Source: Cercis canadensis (lineage: Eukaryota > Streptophyta > Magnoliopsida > Fabales > Fabaceae). From it: DNA of 64,000 bases. The translations under genes and the position numbers were made by a program. Below, piece after piece: positions 35,601-48,900 of the stretch; position 1 is the stretch's first letter, and every line of letters starts with the position of its first letter. The stretch covers positions 1,420,869 to 1,484,868 of the forward strand of contig QAOA01005271.1 of assembly GCA_003255065.1 (NCBI GenBank), read 5' to 3'. The notes beneath the pieces were generated by a model. It was not told the DNA's origin. It did not search any database and worked only from the letters and a program-made list of their open reading frames with translations.

Positions 35601-36254
35601 TATNAAAAAAAGAGGGGGGGTTATAATTATCATATGCATTATGCATAAGAAAGGTATCAGGATGTTATATCGTCTCACATGTGTATATGCCTATAGTCAC
35701 TTTCATTAGGCGTATATTTGATTTGCAATATTGTTTATGTATTTTGCTTTTCTGTCAATCACAAGTATTGCAATTAGCCTTCAGGATGCGTCACGTGGGA
35801 TATTGTTGACCTCTTTGATTCTTTGAATATTGACTTGTTAGCTGTTCTTACAATATCAGTAGTTCTCACTGTACTTTCCCTTCCCCTTTCTTCCTTGTTA
35901 ACTTTCTTATGTCTACTTCAGATACTGGCAGTTGGTGCTGATCCCCTACTTAATCGCTTTGACATGAATGGTGTAATCCTTTCACAAATACAGTGTGCTC
36001 CTCCATCATCATTTTCTGTCTCCTTACATTCATCAGGGGTATGTTTCGATTTGACATCTTTTGTTGAGTTCACTGATTTGTCAGCCCAAAGCTTGCTGCT
36101 TGGTATTGTTGTTACTTTATTCCTTGCTTAAGCTAATGGATGCATTCATTTTTTTCCTTTTCAGGTTATGGCAGTTGGAGGTTATGGATGTCTTGTGGAT
36201 GTTATCTCACAATTTGGAAGCCACATGTGCACATTTTGTTGCCAATGCGTTTAA
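29687..36254 (+). CDS. THO6: THO complex subunit 6 / DWA1, WD40 protein (13 exons)
   Basis: Subunit of the THO/TREX complex for mRNP assembly and export. The Arabidopsis protein is also a DDB1-binding substrate receptor (DWA1) in ABA signalling. Exons: 29687-29881, 30464-30495, 30588-30683, 31715-31791, 32999-33044, 33558-33618, 33708-33761, 33882-33962, 34543-34582, 34733-34845, 35388-35498, 35922-36038, 36165-36254. They sum to 1113 nt, 370 aa, near the family length, with all phases matching. Seen: MWGDATNWDE start, TRTVFRTAWAP, GHDGPAYDVKFYGDG, CGDDGRIRGWRW, AASGDSCAYCWD, FKGHSDYLHC, TGSEDGTTRIWDCK (WDCK fits the DWD box WDxR/K), WNLPASEC and VGGYGCLVDVISQFGSH. The start was chosen by homology; the stop is TAA 36252-36254. 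N positions at 30739 and 35604 are intronic. Confidence 0.94.
30715..30749. other. CT repeat and poly-C tract with an N in a THO6 intron
   Basis: A (TC)n run followed by about 18 C interrupted by one N at 30739. It lies in THO6 intron 3. The tract length is unreliable. Confidence 0.75.
35565..35630. repeat. Short N-centred duplication in a THO6 intron
   Basis: A run of A, then GA, then a G run and TTATAATTAT, occurs on both sides of the N at 35604. It lies between exons 11 and 12, and no coding sequence is touched. Confidence 0.8.
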
Positions 36255-37365
36255 GTGGAGTCAGCAGATGCTGTAATTTTGAGATATTTCTGAAAGTTGA
36301 AAAGGCCAGTAAATTTTGCGAGTCAATGTATGCTAGGCTTCAGGATACAGCAGAAAAGCCATGGCTGTGTCAAATGTTTGAACCATGTATATTATTGTAG
36401 TAATATAAATAGTTATCAGATTTTTGTCAGCTTTTAGATTTCTGGTTATCATGCAAGTCATGAGTTAAAGGATTTACATAGTACTGATGGCATTATGTGT
36501 ATGTTGCTAGTTTCATGACTGAGATTTTCTTTTTGGGCTAATTCAGGTTGAGATTCGTACGAGGTTAAAAATTGACGGTGAAATACTGAAAGGGGAGAAG
36601 GCAAACTCTATCTAAACGAATTAAGTTTTGGACAAAACTTGCGTATAGTTCCTTGAAGTGCTGATGGTGCTGTTCTCATATGGACTACTTTTATAACTCA
36701 GCACCCATTTCCTCTCTCCCATCTGATCTGTCCCCCTCCCCTTTCTCTTTCTCCATTGCAGTGGATGAAACCAATTCTGCGATCAGCCAAAATCCGGCAA
36801 CCCTCTAAGGCCACTTGCTACCCATTCTCAATTTATCCATCACCATCATCGTGACCCCAAAAACCTGTCTACCAACTCTTCTCTCTGCTCACCCAACCAC
36901 GTCCAAGCACTTATTCTCCCCAACCCTTCGCACCCCAAATTGCCCCCTGGTGTAGAAAATGTCATAGAAGTCAGCAACTCACCAACCATATGGGTACCGC
37001 AAGAATTGTTTTTCACTCCTCTGCTTGCTGGATTGGAACCTTTGGTTTTCTCTTTTATAGCTCCTTTGCCCACCCGTTCTGCATCAATTGAAAAAAGAAA
37101 AGGCTCAAAATTTTTAGATCTAGTAATAGTTTATTAATTTGGCCTTGGGCAATCCAATCGCCAGTAGGTGGCAGCCAATGTGGGTGCCTGATACATTTCG
37201 CCACTGTGCGTATCGGCTGCGATGTAGAAAGGGGAGGACACCTAAGAAATTTTACTTGAGTTTTTGTATTACAATTTGTTTGAATTTAGATGTTCTAAAG
37301 TAAAGGTGCACTTTAGAAACTAAGGTATAAGAGAATGACTATTGAACGGACAAAAAAAAAACAGT

Positions 37366-37495
37366 CAAGATTTATTGAAGTGTATGTACCTCTGCAAAGT
37401 GCATTTTTCATTTTAAACCATTCATTTTATTNATTTTATTGAAGTGTATGTACCTCTCCAAAGTGCATTTTTCATTTTAAACCATTCATTTTATT
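37366..37495. repeat. N-centred direct duplication (about 60-bp unit)
   Basis: The segment from TTTATTGAAGTGTATGTACC to ATTCATTTTATT appears before and after the N at 37432 with one clear base difference (TCTGC against TCTCC). It is probably an unmerged contig overlap. Confidence 0.8.
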
Positions 37496-37598
37496 TAATC
37501 TCTTTAGTTTTTTCCTTTCCAAGGAGATTATTTAATTCCACATATTAAACAAAAGATGTTAATTTATTATACTTTTTATAAGATTTTTTTTAATAAGA

Positions 37599-37660
37599 CT
37601 TTAAGTTTGAACACAAAATTATAANAATATGACTTTAAGTTTGAACACAAAATTATAAAA
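37599..37660. repeat. N-centred direct duplication (about 28-bp unit)
   Basis: GACTTTAAGTTTGAACACAA and the following ATTATAA occur on both sides of the N at 37625. Confidence 0.8.
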
Positions 37661-38366
37661 TTATAAAAATAATTTAAAACTCAATTCTGTGGAGGCTGTC
37701 TTAATATTTTAAATTAAATGTTCCATGAACTAAAATGCATCGAAGACTCAAAGCATCTTGAGGAAACAAAATAATTGCTGATTCCCAAAATAATAGTCCT
37801 CCTAACTCTTTTTTCCCACAAAATCTCACAAGTGAACTTGGTTAAATTTGAGACCAAAAATTAAGTGAATTTAATTAAATTTGTATACTATAAATTTAAC
37901 TTGACTCATTTTTATGATTTGGTAAGAAAAAGAGTGCTGTGTAAGATTACTCTTTCCTTTTTTGTGTGTTGCTGTAATATTGCTCTACTATAACAAAAGT
38001 TCTACAATGTACCCAAAAAAAAAAAAAGGGCTACCATTCCAATTTTTTGTTTTTGGAAAAAGAAAAGAGAACTAACCGGACTTTGGACTCAGAATGTCAG
38101 TGGAACACGTGTTATCTTTCTTTTTGGGCTTGAGCCCAACTCATCAAATCTATACCGGTTCAATCAATAAGTTTGACCGGCCCTCGTTGACTCAGTGCAA
38201 AGAGGCAGGGCAAATTCGGAAATCGAGAAAAAGAGCACACTCCCGAAGGGTATAATCTTTTGGTGCTTTGAGCCCTTGCTTGCTCATCTCACAGTTCCAC
38301 TCACTTTAGCGAAACGCTCTTCGTTCTCTTTCCTCGACTCCGCGGCGTAGATCCGAGGAGTTTGGG

Positions 38367-38375
38367 AAACCCTAA
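38367..38375 (+). promoter_or_regulatory. Telo-box in the eIF4A leader or proximal promoter
   Basis: AAACCCTAA is the plant telo-box, commonly found near the 5' ends of translation-machinery genes. It lies about 100 bp before the probable 5' UTR intron donor (38475) of eIF4A. Confidence 0.55.
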
Positions 38376-38474
38376 CTGCTTTCAGAAACAATAGCACTCT
38401 TTGATCAAACACAGACTAATACAGTCTCGTCGCCTTCGCTTTTCTCCGATCAACCAGCTTTCGTCATAAAAAAG

Positions 38475-39094
38475 GTCTCTCTGTTTGATTCATCTACCAT
38501 GATTGGATGCTTTATACCGTTGTCCATTCGTTTGAATTAGCTTCAAATTTTCTACTTGTCTAATCGATTTTTCTTTTGAGTAGCTCTTGAGCTTTTGATT
38601 ATTTGATCTGTTTATGCTGCTATGGCATGTGAATTATGTTTGTTGTATTTGTAGCTCTTGGTTGGATTTTTGATGGTTGTAACTGCGTTTTGATTGTTTT
38701 AAAGTTTTTTTTTTCCTTGCCTAGCTTTTCCTTTTAGTGCCTCTGATAGTAACATCACTGGTTTTTCAGTATGGTCCCGATATAATAGGCAGATCAGGAG
38801 AAATTTGATATATTTTCTTGGCTTCCTTCGGTAGTACGAGGTTGTTTTTATCATCTAAACGATTGAGATCCCGCTTTGTCTTTGATATTGTTTTGAGCTT
38901 TCTAGTAGTTCAAAACTAATAATGTTGAAACTGTACAGAGCTTGCATACCAGATTTTATTGAATTGAAGATATGGCTTACATGCTTGTTGTGTAAATACA
39001 CTTGCTCTAGTCTTACTGTTTCTGATGATACTTATACAGTATATTTATCATCTTAATAGATTATGTGGTATAACTATTTTTCCATATCTTGCAG
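38475..39094 (+). other. Probable intron in the eIF4A 5' UTR
   Basis: Donor AAAAAG/GTCTCTC at 38475 and acceptor ATCTTGCAG ending at 39094, two bases before the ATG. Plant eIF4A genes often carry such a leader intron. No coding frame crosses it. Confidence 0.65.
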
Positions 39095-39096
39095 TC

Positions 39097-41195
39097 ATGG
39101 CAGGCGTGGTACCTGAAGGTTCACAGTTCGATGGTAAACAGTATGATGCCAAAATGTCCGAGATGTAAGAATTTCCACTCATCTTCTATTTGTTTGTATG
39201 AGCATATTTACCATTGCATATGTTTTGTATCTTGTATGAGATGAATAATTTGTTACTGGATGCTAATGTCTTCTAGATGATTTTATTGTTGCAGACTTAC
39301 AACTGAGGGACAGGATTTCTTTACATCTTATGATGAGGTTTACGATAGTTTTGATGCTATGGGCTTGCAAGAGAATCTCCTAAGAGGCATTTATGCATAT
39401 GGTAGATCTAATAATCTTTCTCTACTTTTTTTTTGTTGTTTATCCAACAAATAATGCTTTTTATACTCTTTGACTGTTTTTTTGTAGCGCACTTGAATTT
39501 GTTTGCTGTGGTGATGACTTTGTAACCCTGAAACTGTTCACCCTTACCTATTCCTGAGTTATTTGTTTTTATGCCTCCAAAGATATGATGGGGGCATTAC
39601 TGTGGACATGTATTTGGCTACCTTCGGGTGTATTATGTGTAAAGCAGTGCGAGTGCCATTCTGCCATTTTCTTTGCTGCATAATTGTATGGTCAAATTCT
39701 TAAACTAGGGTGATTTGTGCTGCAGGTTTTGAGAAACCATCAGCTATTCAGCAAAGGGGAATAGTTCCATTCTGCAAGGGACTTGATGTCATTCAACAGG
39801 CTCAGTCTGGAACTGGAAAGACTGCAACTTTCTGCTCGGGGATTCTGCAGCAACTTGACTACAGTTTGACAGAATGTCAGGCCTTGGTTTTAGCACCAAC
39901 TCGAGAGCTTGCTCAGCAGATTGAAAAGGTTATGCGAGCACTTGGAGATTATCTTGGTGTGAAGGTGCATGCTTGTGTGGGAGGAACCAGTGTTCGTGAA
40001 GACCAACGCATTCTATCAAGCGGTGTTCATGTTGTTGTTGGTACTCCTGGTCGTGTATTTGATATGCTGCGCAGGCAGTCGCTTCGACCAGATTACATAA
40101 AGATGTTTGTATTGGATGAAGCAGATGAAATGCTTTCTCGAGGTTTTAAAGACCAGGTGCTTTTTTTTAAAAAAATTATATCTTCATTTTCTTTTTATTA
40201 AGTGAAAGTGATTCTTTTGTCATGTGTGTGTTACATTTGTATCGATGCATGCTTATACACTTGCATTTTTCTTTACATTTCTTATATCATTTATGTTCCT
40301 CAATTTAGATTTCTTAAAGATATTATAAACTTTCTACTCTGCTCCGATGTATGTTTGCTTTACTCGTGAAATTTCCTATGCTAGTAATAACAGCAAGAGA
40401 GTTTCTGCATTATTCCAATTACCTTGAAGATTGTATATCTTGTTCCTTTTTGTAGTTTTCTTGATACTTCAGAAGGATATTTTGTGGCTGATTAGTGTAG
40501 TAGTCCCTTAAAAAATTATGTTTGTATAACAGCTCTAACCTTGGTTTTATTGCTATCAGATCTATGATATATTCCAGCTGCTGCCGTCTAAGATTCAGGT
40601 GGGAGTTTTCTCTGCTACAATGCCTCCTGAGGCCCTTGAGATCACGAGGAAGTTTATGAACAAACCTGTGAGGATCCTTGTGAAGCGTGATGAGCTCACC
40701 TTAGAGGGTATAAAGCAATTTTATGTCAATGTTGAGAGAGAGGAATGGAAGCTGGACACACTCTGTGATCTTTATGAGACATTAGCTATCACTCAGAGTG
40801 TCATTTTTGTCAACACCAGAAGGAAGGTTGATTGGCTTACTGACAAGATGCGAAGCCGGGACCACACAGTCTCTGCGACCCATGGAGACATGGACCAGAA
40901 TACCAGAGACATCATCATGCGTGAATTCCGTTCTGGATCTTCTCGTGTTTTGATTACAACTGACCTTTTGGCACGTGGTATTGATGTCCAGCAAGTGTCT
41001 CTTGTTATAAATTATGATCTCCCAACGCAGCCTGAGAACTATCTTCATCGTATTGGTCGTAGTGGAAGGTTTGGTAGGAAAGGTGTTGCCATCAACTTTG
41101 TGACAAAGGATGATGAGAGAATGCTGTTTGACATCCAGAGGTTTTATAATGTGGTAATTGAAGAGCTGCCATCAAATGTTGCTGAACTCCTCTGA
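39097..41195 (+). CDS. EIF4A: Eukaryotic initiation factor 4A, DEAD-box RNA helicase (4 coding exons)
   Basis: ATP-dependent RNA helicase of the eIF4F complex that unwinds mRNA 5' leaders for ribosome scanning in the cytoplasm. Exons: 39097-39164, 39295-39401, 39726-40156, 40560-41195. They sum to 1242 nt, 413 aa, exactly the usual plant length. Seen: Q motif [10 protein letters not shown] (59-68), motif I AQSGTGKT (84-91), PTRELAQQ (116-123), TPGR (165-168), DEAD (189-192), SAT after exon 4 begins, [34 protein letters not shown] and [11 protein letters not shown]. The N-terminus ([20 protein letters not shown]) is the eIF4A-1/2 type, not eIF4A-III. A 5' UTR intron and a telo-box lie upstream. 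All catalytic motifs are intact. Confidence 0.97.
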
Positions 41196-42978
41196 TGAGA
41201 TTTTGTCTTACATTATTATTAGAGGAACGTTGGATTCTGTTTGGCAAGTGTTATGTAATGTTTATTTTTCCCCCTCCTATCTTTTTCTTTTTTCCTGCTT
41301 TTAAACCTTGTTTAATAGGCCTAGTAATTTAATTTAATATGTCAGTTGTCTGAATGTCCAAGTGATAAGTACTCGCAATGTGGAATCCCATTGTTGCCCA
41401 AATCGGTGTATGGCCATTGCACACTTCTCGCAGCCAAAATTATGTTTTACTGTTTTACCATTTACTAAATATAGCATATATGCTAACTGGCGTTCTCCAC
41501 TTCGAGATGAAGTTGTGAGCCGAGCCAAGATTTCATCTTTTTACCATTTATTTTTCAGTACATTTTTGTGGTGGCTTGAGTTCCATCATATGAAGTGGAA
41601 TCTTGTGTAGTAGAATCAGAGTCATGAGTTGGAGATGCTTAGTTTATCGTTTGAGTTTTGATGTGAAGTAATAAGCTGGTATAAATGCAGAGGAATTGCA
41701 ATAGAAACACTGAAGGAACGAAAAATTTGTAACTCAAGGTTAATTAGAATTTTGGATATCTTGAAATGGAGAGATAGTTAGAATCACAATGTTTGCCCCT
41801 TTGAGCGACTATATAGTTGGTACTCTGTTGTGTTATTGATTATAACCATTGCCATTTTCCTACCTTAATTTGGTGTTTGAAGATGTATCTTCGTTTCCCT
41901 TTTTGTAGTTGTTCACTCGCTTATTAAGTTTCCTGACAAGCTTGAGCATTCTTCCAGAAATTCCATTACTCGTTGATCTTTGGGCTATTGTCATTCACTC
42001 TGGCATTGATGCCCCATTGAGCATTATGAAGAAAGAAATTAAGGTTGATTTTGCATAATAGGGCTCTCCCTCTATTTTCCAATTTTGGTTGTTGTCTTCG
42101 TGATTACTATCTAGCCAAAAATGTATGTGGGTCATATGAATGAATGCCTGACTCCTTTAATCCTTGAGAAATGCAATTGGAATTGGCAATTCCAATTGTT
42201 GGGGAATCACGAATTGGACTCAATGCCTAGTGTTACCAAATGCAAACGTTGGAAAATCTCAGGAGCGGTAAATTGTGCCACAGTATTTTCCAAATAAAGG
42301 AAGTGGAGCTCAAAATAGAATGAATAAGCAAATAATAATGTCTGTTTCCAATTTGGCAATATCAGATCAGAGTCTTTAAACATGGCGTCGGAAACTCGTT
42401 TATGATTTATTTATGGCGGGCATTTAACCACAACCGCTTTTGAAAAGTGACAAAATAAGAAAATATAACCAAGCTCGTGAGCGAGTCAGAGTTGAAGCCG
42501 TGACCATCAACTCGTCCAAGGCTTATTCATCAAGAAATAAATCACCTTGTTACGTGTCAAGTCGCGGCAATTGATTCACGTGCCCGTGTCCGACCGTTTC
42601 CCTCGCAACCTTCCAAGCTCCAACCTCATATTCTGTTTAGTATTTACACCTTCGTCTTTGAATGCTCTACTCTTTAAGTCTTAACAGAAAAATTGCAAAG
42701 CGGCTGATTGGATAACTCTTCTGTCTGTCTTCTTATCACAACACAATTTCTAGCTTTACGTCATCGCCTCCTTCATTTTTAATGCATTAAAAAGAAAATC
42801 GCTTAATCTTTGCTTAGCATTCACCCCCACGACCTTTATTCAGATTCCTCTTTCTCACTTTTTTTTTGGCGAATTGTGCATGAAGAAGCTCTTCAGTATT
42901 TTTATTAATTAATATTTTAATAATATAATACGGAATTTTAAATTGCTTGGATCAGTGAAAGTCGGTTCCTCTCCGCCG
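41196..42978. other. Intergenic between eIF4A and DGAT1
   Basis: eIF4A 3' UTR on the left, DGAT1 promoter and leader on the right. The open frame at 41362-41610 has no homology I recognise. An AT-rich patch lies at 42900-42940 directly before DGAT1. Confidence 0.5.
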
Positions 42979-45900
42979 ATGGCGATTTCAGAAGTACCTG
43001 AAAGTGTTGGCACCACCATGACCGCCACAACCACAACCACCACCACCACGGCGTCCGTTCAAAGCGATTCAGATCTCAACCGCTCCTCTGTGCGCCGGAG
43101 GCCGAGCCTTTCCTCCACCAGAGGCTTGTTCGATTCGCCTCTGAAACTTGATGGTTCTGAAGCTGAGAGTTCTGCCGAAGATTTCATCAGGGAATCAGGC
43201 TCCGATGATTCCTTGACCGGGAAGAGCAGCGAGGAAGATATGGATAACAAGAAGGTAGACGCTGCCAATGGCGTGAATGACAAGACTGGAAATAGCGGGA
43301 ATCGAGAAGTGCCGGATGTTTCCGCCGTCAAATTCGCTTACCGTCCTTCGGTTCCTGCTCACCGGAGAGTGAAGGAAAGCCCGCTTAGCTCGGACAATAT
43401 TTTCAAACAGGTTTTGGCATCGAAATTCTTTTGCTAGTTATCAGTTTTACGCATTTGGTCTCAGCTGACTGTAGATTAGAATTCTTCTTTATCTAAACTT
43501 GTTCAACTTGTTTAATGGAGAAGAGTTTGATTTGCTTTAATGATATTCTAGGAATATGTTGCTTCTTTCCTACCCTTCGAAATGTTACTTATTGTAGCGG
43601 TTACCTAACTGTTGACGCCTGAATGAAAACTGAAAATAGCTTCTATGGTAGGTTCTTATATATATCTAAAAGCTTACCGAACTGCTTCGCTAAAGGGCAC
43701 ATCGTCTTGAGTTGACGGGTTGTGAAACATCAAACAATGCTGTACTTGGAAGCCTGATAATTGCTGCTTGTTAAGTGTCAAAAATAGTAATTATGTTCAT
43801 TAATTGTTAAGTCGATCAACTTTTGTGTTGGATTAAATGAAAGGGACGAATCAAGTGTTGCAACCTACTGTCTCATATGGACTTCCTGAGCAGTTTGTTT
43901 TTCTTTAGTATCGCATGTAATTGTTTTCCATCACCTGATTAATCTGCAAATTGCAGAGTCATGCTGGCCTTTTCAACCTCTGTATAGTAGTGCTTGTTGC
44001 TGTGAACAGTCGACTTATAATTGAAAATCTAATGAAGGTTTGATCTCTTAGTTTTATTCTTAATATTCATCCTGTGTTGATTTTAAATTTTCATGTATAA
44101 TTGTGCATTCATCTGCACAAATTTTATTTTATGGCCTCAATTTTGGCAGCTTGTTTATGTCTGTAATTTTTTGTTTTGTTTTGCAGTACGGCTGGTTGAT
44201 TAAGTCGGGCTTTTGGTTTAGTTCAAAATCATTGAGAGATTGGCCCCTCTTCATGTGTTGGTAATGATTTTGATGAGTTACCTGATGAATAAGAATATAT
44301 ATTATATAATTTTTTGAAGATCAGTTCTCAAATCCTCAATTGACATTGTGTATCAATTATTGTGCTTCTGTTTGCAGTCTTTCTCTCATAGTAGTTCCTC
44401 TTGCTGCCTATATAGTGGAAAAGTTGGCACAAAAGAAGTTTATATCTGAACCAGTAAGTGATCTGGGGAATAATGCTTTATAGCCACAAGCGTTCCTTGT
44501 CAATGTATAACTTGTAGTAGTTTCTGAGTTTGGTCAATTGTAGTATCATATAATGCTTTATAGCCACAAGCGTTCCTTGTCAATGTATAACTTGTAGTAG
44601 TTTCTGAGTTTGGTCAATTGTAGTATCATATTTTCAAGTGCATTAACTTACCATATTTACATTTGTGGGAGCATTGACTTGTATATTGCAGGCTGTCGTT
44701 TTACTTCATATAATCATTACAACCACTGCAGTTGTGTATCCAGTTTTGGTAATCCTCAGGTTGGTACAATTCTTTGTTGTAAACTATGGGGTTTATTTGG
44801 GATATGTTTTTGACATTTTTGGTCAGTCTTGGAAGAATTTGCTGCCTGGTTTTGAGTTTAAGTCGGTAAGGTATTATAATCAGGAAGGCCAACAATCTGT
44901 TATACAGCACGAGAACTTTAAAAGCATTATTATTGCAGTATTTAAGAAGAGATTTAAAGCCCTTTGGTGAACTTCAGCTTAACGTTTGGTTCATATGATG
45001 TTGAAGTCAAGTTGAATTCTCTTTCAAATTATTGTTGGAAATTCACAGGGACAAGTCACTATGGAACAACTATGTTGTTTTCTGGTTGATGCAGGCTTAA
45101 TTTGGTAGTGCTTGTGTTTCCCAATAGTTGCTTTGAAAAGTTAATGATAGAAGTTGTAACAAATAATATAGCAATGGCATTCCATTGTAATTTTATGAAA
45201 ATATTTGAGTGTTTTTTGTGCTTAAAAGGATCTAGTAACATCATAAATTTGTGATTTGCTTTATGAGGGAAGTAGTGAAGGTGTCAAATTGGTGAATAAA
45301 TAACCATACAGATGTAGATACTTGGCCATTCCATCGACAAAGTTGTAGTAAAGGCATCTTAACGATTTGTGGCTTTCTATTGCAGGTGTGATTCTGCTTT
45401 TCTATCAGGTGTCACATTGATGCTTTTTGCTTGCATTGTGTGGTTAAAATTGGTGTCTTATGCACATACAAACTATGATATGAGAGCAATTACCCGATCA
45501 ATTGAGAAGGTAATATTTAGGTTCAATTTGGAATTTTCTAGTATTTTGAACCCAGGAGGCCTTGGATGCAGACAAACTCCTGGTGCCAATGAGCCAAAGG
45601 CCCATTGCCAATTATGAGTGAATCTGGTTATTGTATGTCATGGTTAGTTTGTAAACAGGAGCATCCAGCATGACCAAACTGTTGTTGTCTAGTGTTCCTG
45701 TAAAAACACAGTTTCTTGTCCATTCCTTTCTTCTTGTAGGATGGTGACATTCTGCAATAATCTGTTTGATGAATAGTTGATAGTAGTTTTGTTTTATTTT
45801 GTTTTTCTGCCTTAAATAATGTTCCTTGTATTACAGGGAGAAGCACTGCCCAGTACTTTGAATTTGGAGTATACTTACAATGTGAGCTTCAAGAGTTTGG

Positions 45901-48900
45901 CATACTTCATTGTTGCTCCTACATTATGTTACCAGGTAGGGGCACTTCTTAGCGATTTATCTATTTAAAATTTGAATAAAAAGTTTGTTCATATCTATCT
46001 TTGCCTCATTTTGCTGAACCTCTTTTAGTGATATTGCATCCCTTTTTCTGTCAAGAGCGCTTAAATGGCACTGTTATATGACTTATTTACAGCTGTATCT
46101 TGGGTGTCATATATGTGCGTGAGGTGTTCACTCCAGGCAAAAGTTAGTTCTATACAACTAAGACTTAAACTGTTGTCCAACAAGTATAGTTGATCCAAAA
46201 TATTTGCGTTTGCTGCATGACTTTTTAATTGAGAGGAATTCTCCAAAGGTCACGTTTATCTGACATTGTCCTTGATATATGCTATACATATCTTTGGACA
46301 AATATATTTGTTGCTTATCCTATCTTTCCTTCTTGTTAATATTACCAAATGTTGACCATTTTACCTCAATTTTTTAACGGGGATTCTATGATACCACATG
46401 GGTATGTCATACCACACTGATGTGGTAAGCATACATAATTTTCATATTTTATTGGATATAAAATATAATTTATCTTATTTTCTCAAATAAACTTGAAAAC
46501 AGTTGACTTGTACACATGTCATTCACACATTGGCTATTCCCATGTGGTATGACATACCACATAAATACCAAAAGTATCAAAGAAACCTCCATTCTTTAAT
46601 TATGAAAAAACTCATTTCTTTGGCATGCCTTTTATTATTGAGTGTTCCTGTATCATCATCCTGTATGCAATCTATGATGAAAATGAATTATCTGGTGTTA
46701 GTGGACATTTCATTCATTGATGCACTTCCCCATCGCATCCAGCTAGTTGCTGGTCACATGTCTAGTTTGGGGATTGACTCCAGGACTGCTAGATGACTCA
46801 CTGGCAGGCATGAACATGAAAATTGTGTGTACCGTTTCTGGTTCTTTCTGAGAATGTTTCTTATTTTTGGTGCTCATCCTTCTACTTATGAACTGCAGTC
46901 TGTATAATGTTGATCTATGTTCTTATAGTAGGTTGCAGTCTTCTTCCGCTGGCTCAAGACTTGCTTTTATTAAGTAATTTGTACAATTGACTTTTTGTTT
47001 TGCATAAATGTTGCTGTAATGGATTTCATTTGTCAATTATTTTTGTTCTTTGAGTAAAAGTTCTAACATTGTTGTCGCATGTTCTTTGGATTCTTTTATC
47101 TCCAATGTGATGCATTGCTGATATAGACAAGCTATCCTCGCTCACCTTCCATTCGAAAGGGTTGGGTGTTTCGTCAACTTGTAAAGCTGATAATATTTAC
47201 AGGAGTCATGGGATTTATAATAGAACAAGTAAGCTGAACTTTTACTAAACTAATGTTCCATTCTACCTCTTTTCTCTAACCCCCCCCCCCAAAAAAAAAA
47301 ACACTTTTAAATTTCTTTCCAGTAATTGTACAGTTGTACAGATATTTTGACATTATTTTGATCATATAATTTTGCAGTATATTAATCCTATCGTGCAAAA
47401 CTCCCAACATCCTTTGAAGGGAAACCTCCTATATGCCATCGAGAGAGTCCTGAAGCTTTCTGTTCCAAATTTATATGTGTGGCTCTGCATGTTCTACTGC
47501 TTTTTTCACCTTTGGTGTGTGTTTCATCCTTTTCTTTTTCCTTCTCAGTTTAGCACATATATATATATGCTTATGAAAGTATAATATGTAATTGTCTTCA
47601 CTCCCCACAATTGAAGGATTCTCTTTAATGTCTTGAAGATAATGGCAACAGCAGCCTTAGCAATAGTCAAAAACTAAGTTCTGTACTGTTGCAATTGTCT
47701 CATGATGATTATGCTGTTGTGTTTGTGATTCATGGATCCCTCAAATCATCCCCAAAACTGCAGAATTGATTGGGAGATCTAGCTGATTCAGAAGTCTGTG
47801 CATGTGGTAGCTATTATCTGAAAATGTGCTCCTGAAAGTGAAAATAAGTTTAGATCTGTGTGGGTTTGCACTACTTGATTTTTGTAGATATGAATAGTGT
47901 AGGTTGGCTTTGATATTTTAGATTCAATTTCTTTTTGAGACAGTTTATGCTTAGGGACACTGTTGCTGTGCAGGTTGAATATACTTGCAGAGCTTCTTCG
48001 ATTTGGTGATCGTGAGTTCTACAAAGATTGGTGGAATGTAAAAACTGTTGAAGAGGTAGATTCTTTTTGTTATTTTATATTTTACAATCCTCTCATGAAG
48101 GGTGTTTTTGACCTATTTGTCTTTTTTGGGATGCACTTACGCTGCTGCTATCATCAGTATTGGAGAATGTGGAATATGGTATGTTTCTTTTTTCAGGCTT
48201 AGTTTTGGTGACTATAATTTGGATAAGCTTCTATTTTTTTTGTTGGTGGGTGGGGGGGGGACATAACGTTAAATCAGTCCTTGAATGTTTATCAATGAAC
48301 TATAAAAAAGGGTATGTTGCATTAAAAGTAGGGAAAAAATTGATATGTTCTACTCTTCCATTGAAAGGACCAATAAATCCTTTCATATACAGAAAGATCA
48401 ATGATAAAATAAGAACTTTACTGCAACATTTTGCTTCCCTTGCTCCTAAGTGGGTAAGAACTCCACAGTTGAATTTTTTTCCCCATCTGTTATTAATTAA
48501 GTGGTTGTAAAACCGTGTTCTGTACTTATGAGCAGTTGCTTTCGAGTGTTGTTGTAATCCATTGTTTGATAACTGAGTGGATTCTTTGACTGTACAGCCT
48601 GTGCACAAATGGATGGTTCGCCACATATATTTTCCATGCTTAAGGAATGGTATACCTAAGGTAATTAATCATCCTCCTTTCTTGAAGAGTGGAGTCTGAA
48701 TTATGGTTATGAAATGAATGTAAAGCTTGCCATTAAGATAATGTCATAGTTCTCTTCTCTGCTTCACATTTCATTTTATTTTTTTATTTTGTTAGGAATG
48801 AGGTTGAGTGTGAGAACATATATTTCTTATTTGGAAAGGACTTGTAAAACTTGGGAGCTTGTGGGTGCATAATTTAAGTTCACTTCATTTAACTGGCTTT

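Larger units (their letters stand above)
36255..38259. other. Intergenic between THO6 and eIF4A
   Basis: The first few hundred bases are presumed THO6 3' UTR. No gene was recognised. Two N-centred direct duplications lie at about 37366-37495 (N 37432, about 60-bp unit) and 37599-37660 (N 37625, about 28-bp unit). The last few hundred bases are the presumed eIF4A promoter. Confidence 0.55.

Noticed and set aside
39097-41195. eIF4A-III (exon-junction complex) identity
   Set aside because: The N-terminus [12 protein letters not shown] and the 413-aa length match cytosolic eIF4A. eIF4A-III has a different N-terminal region.
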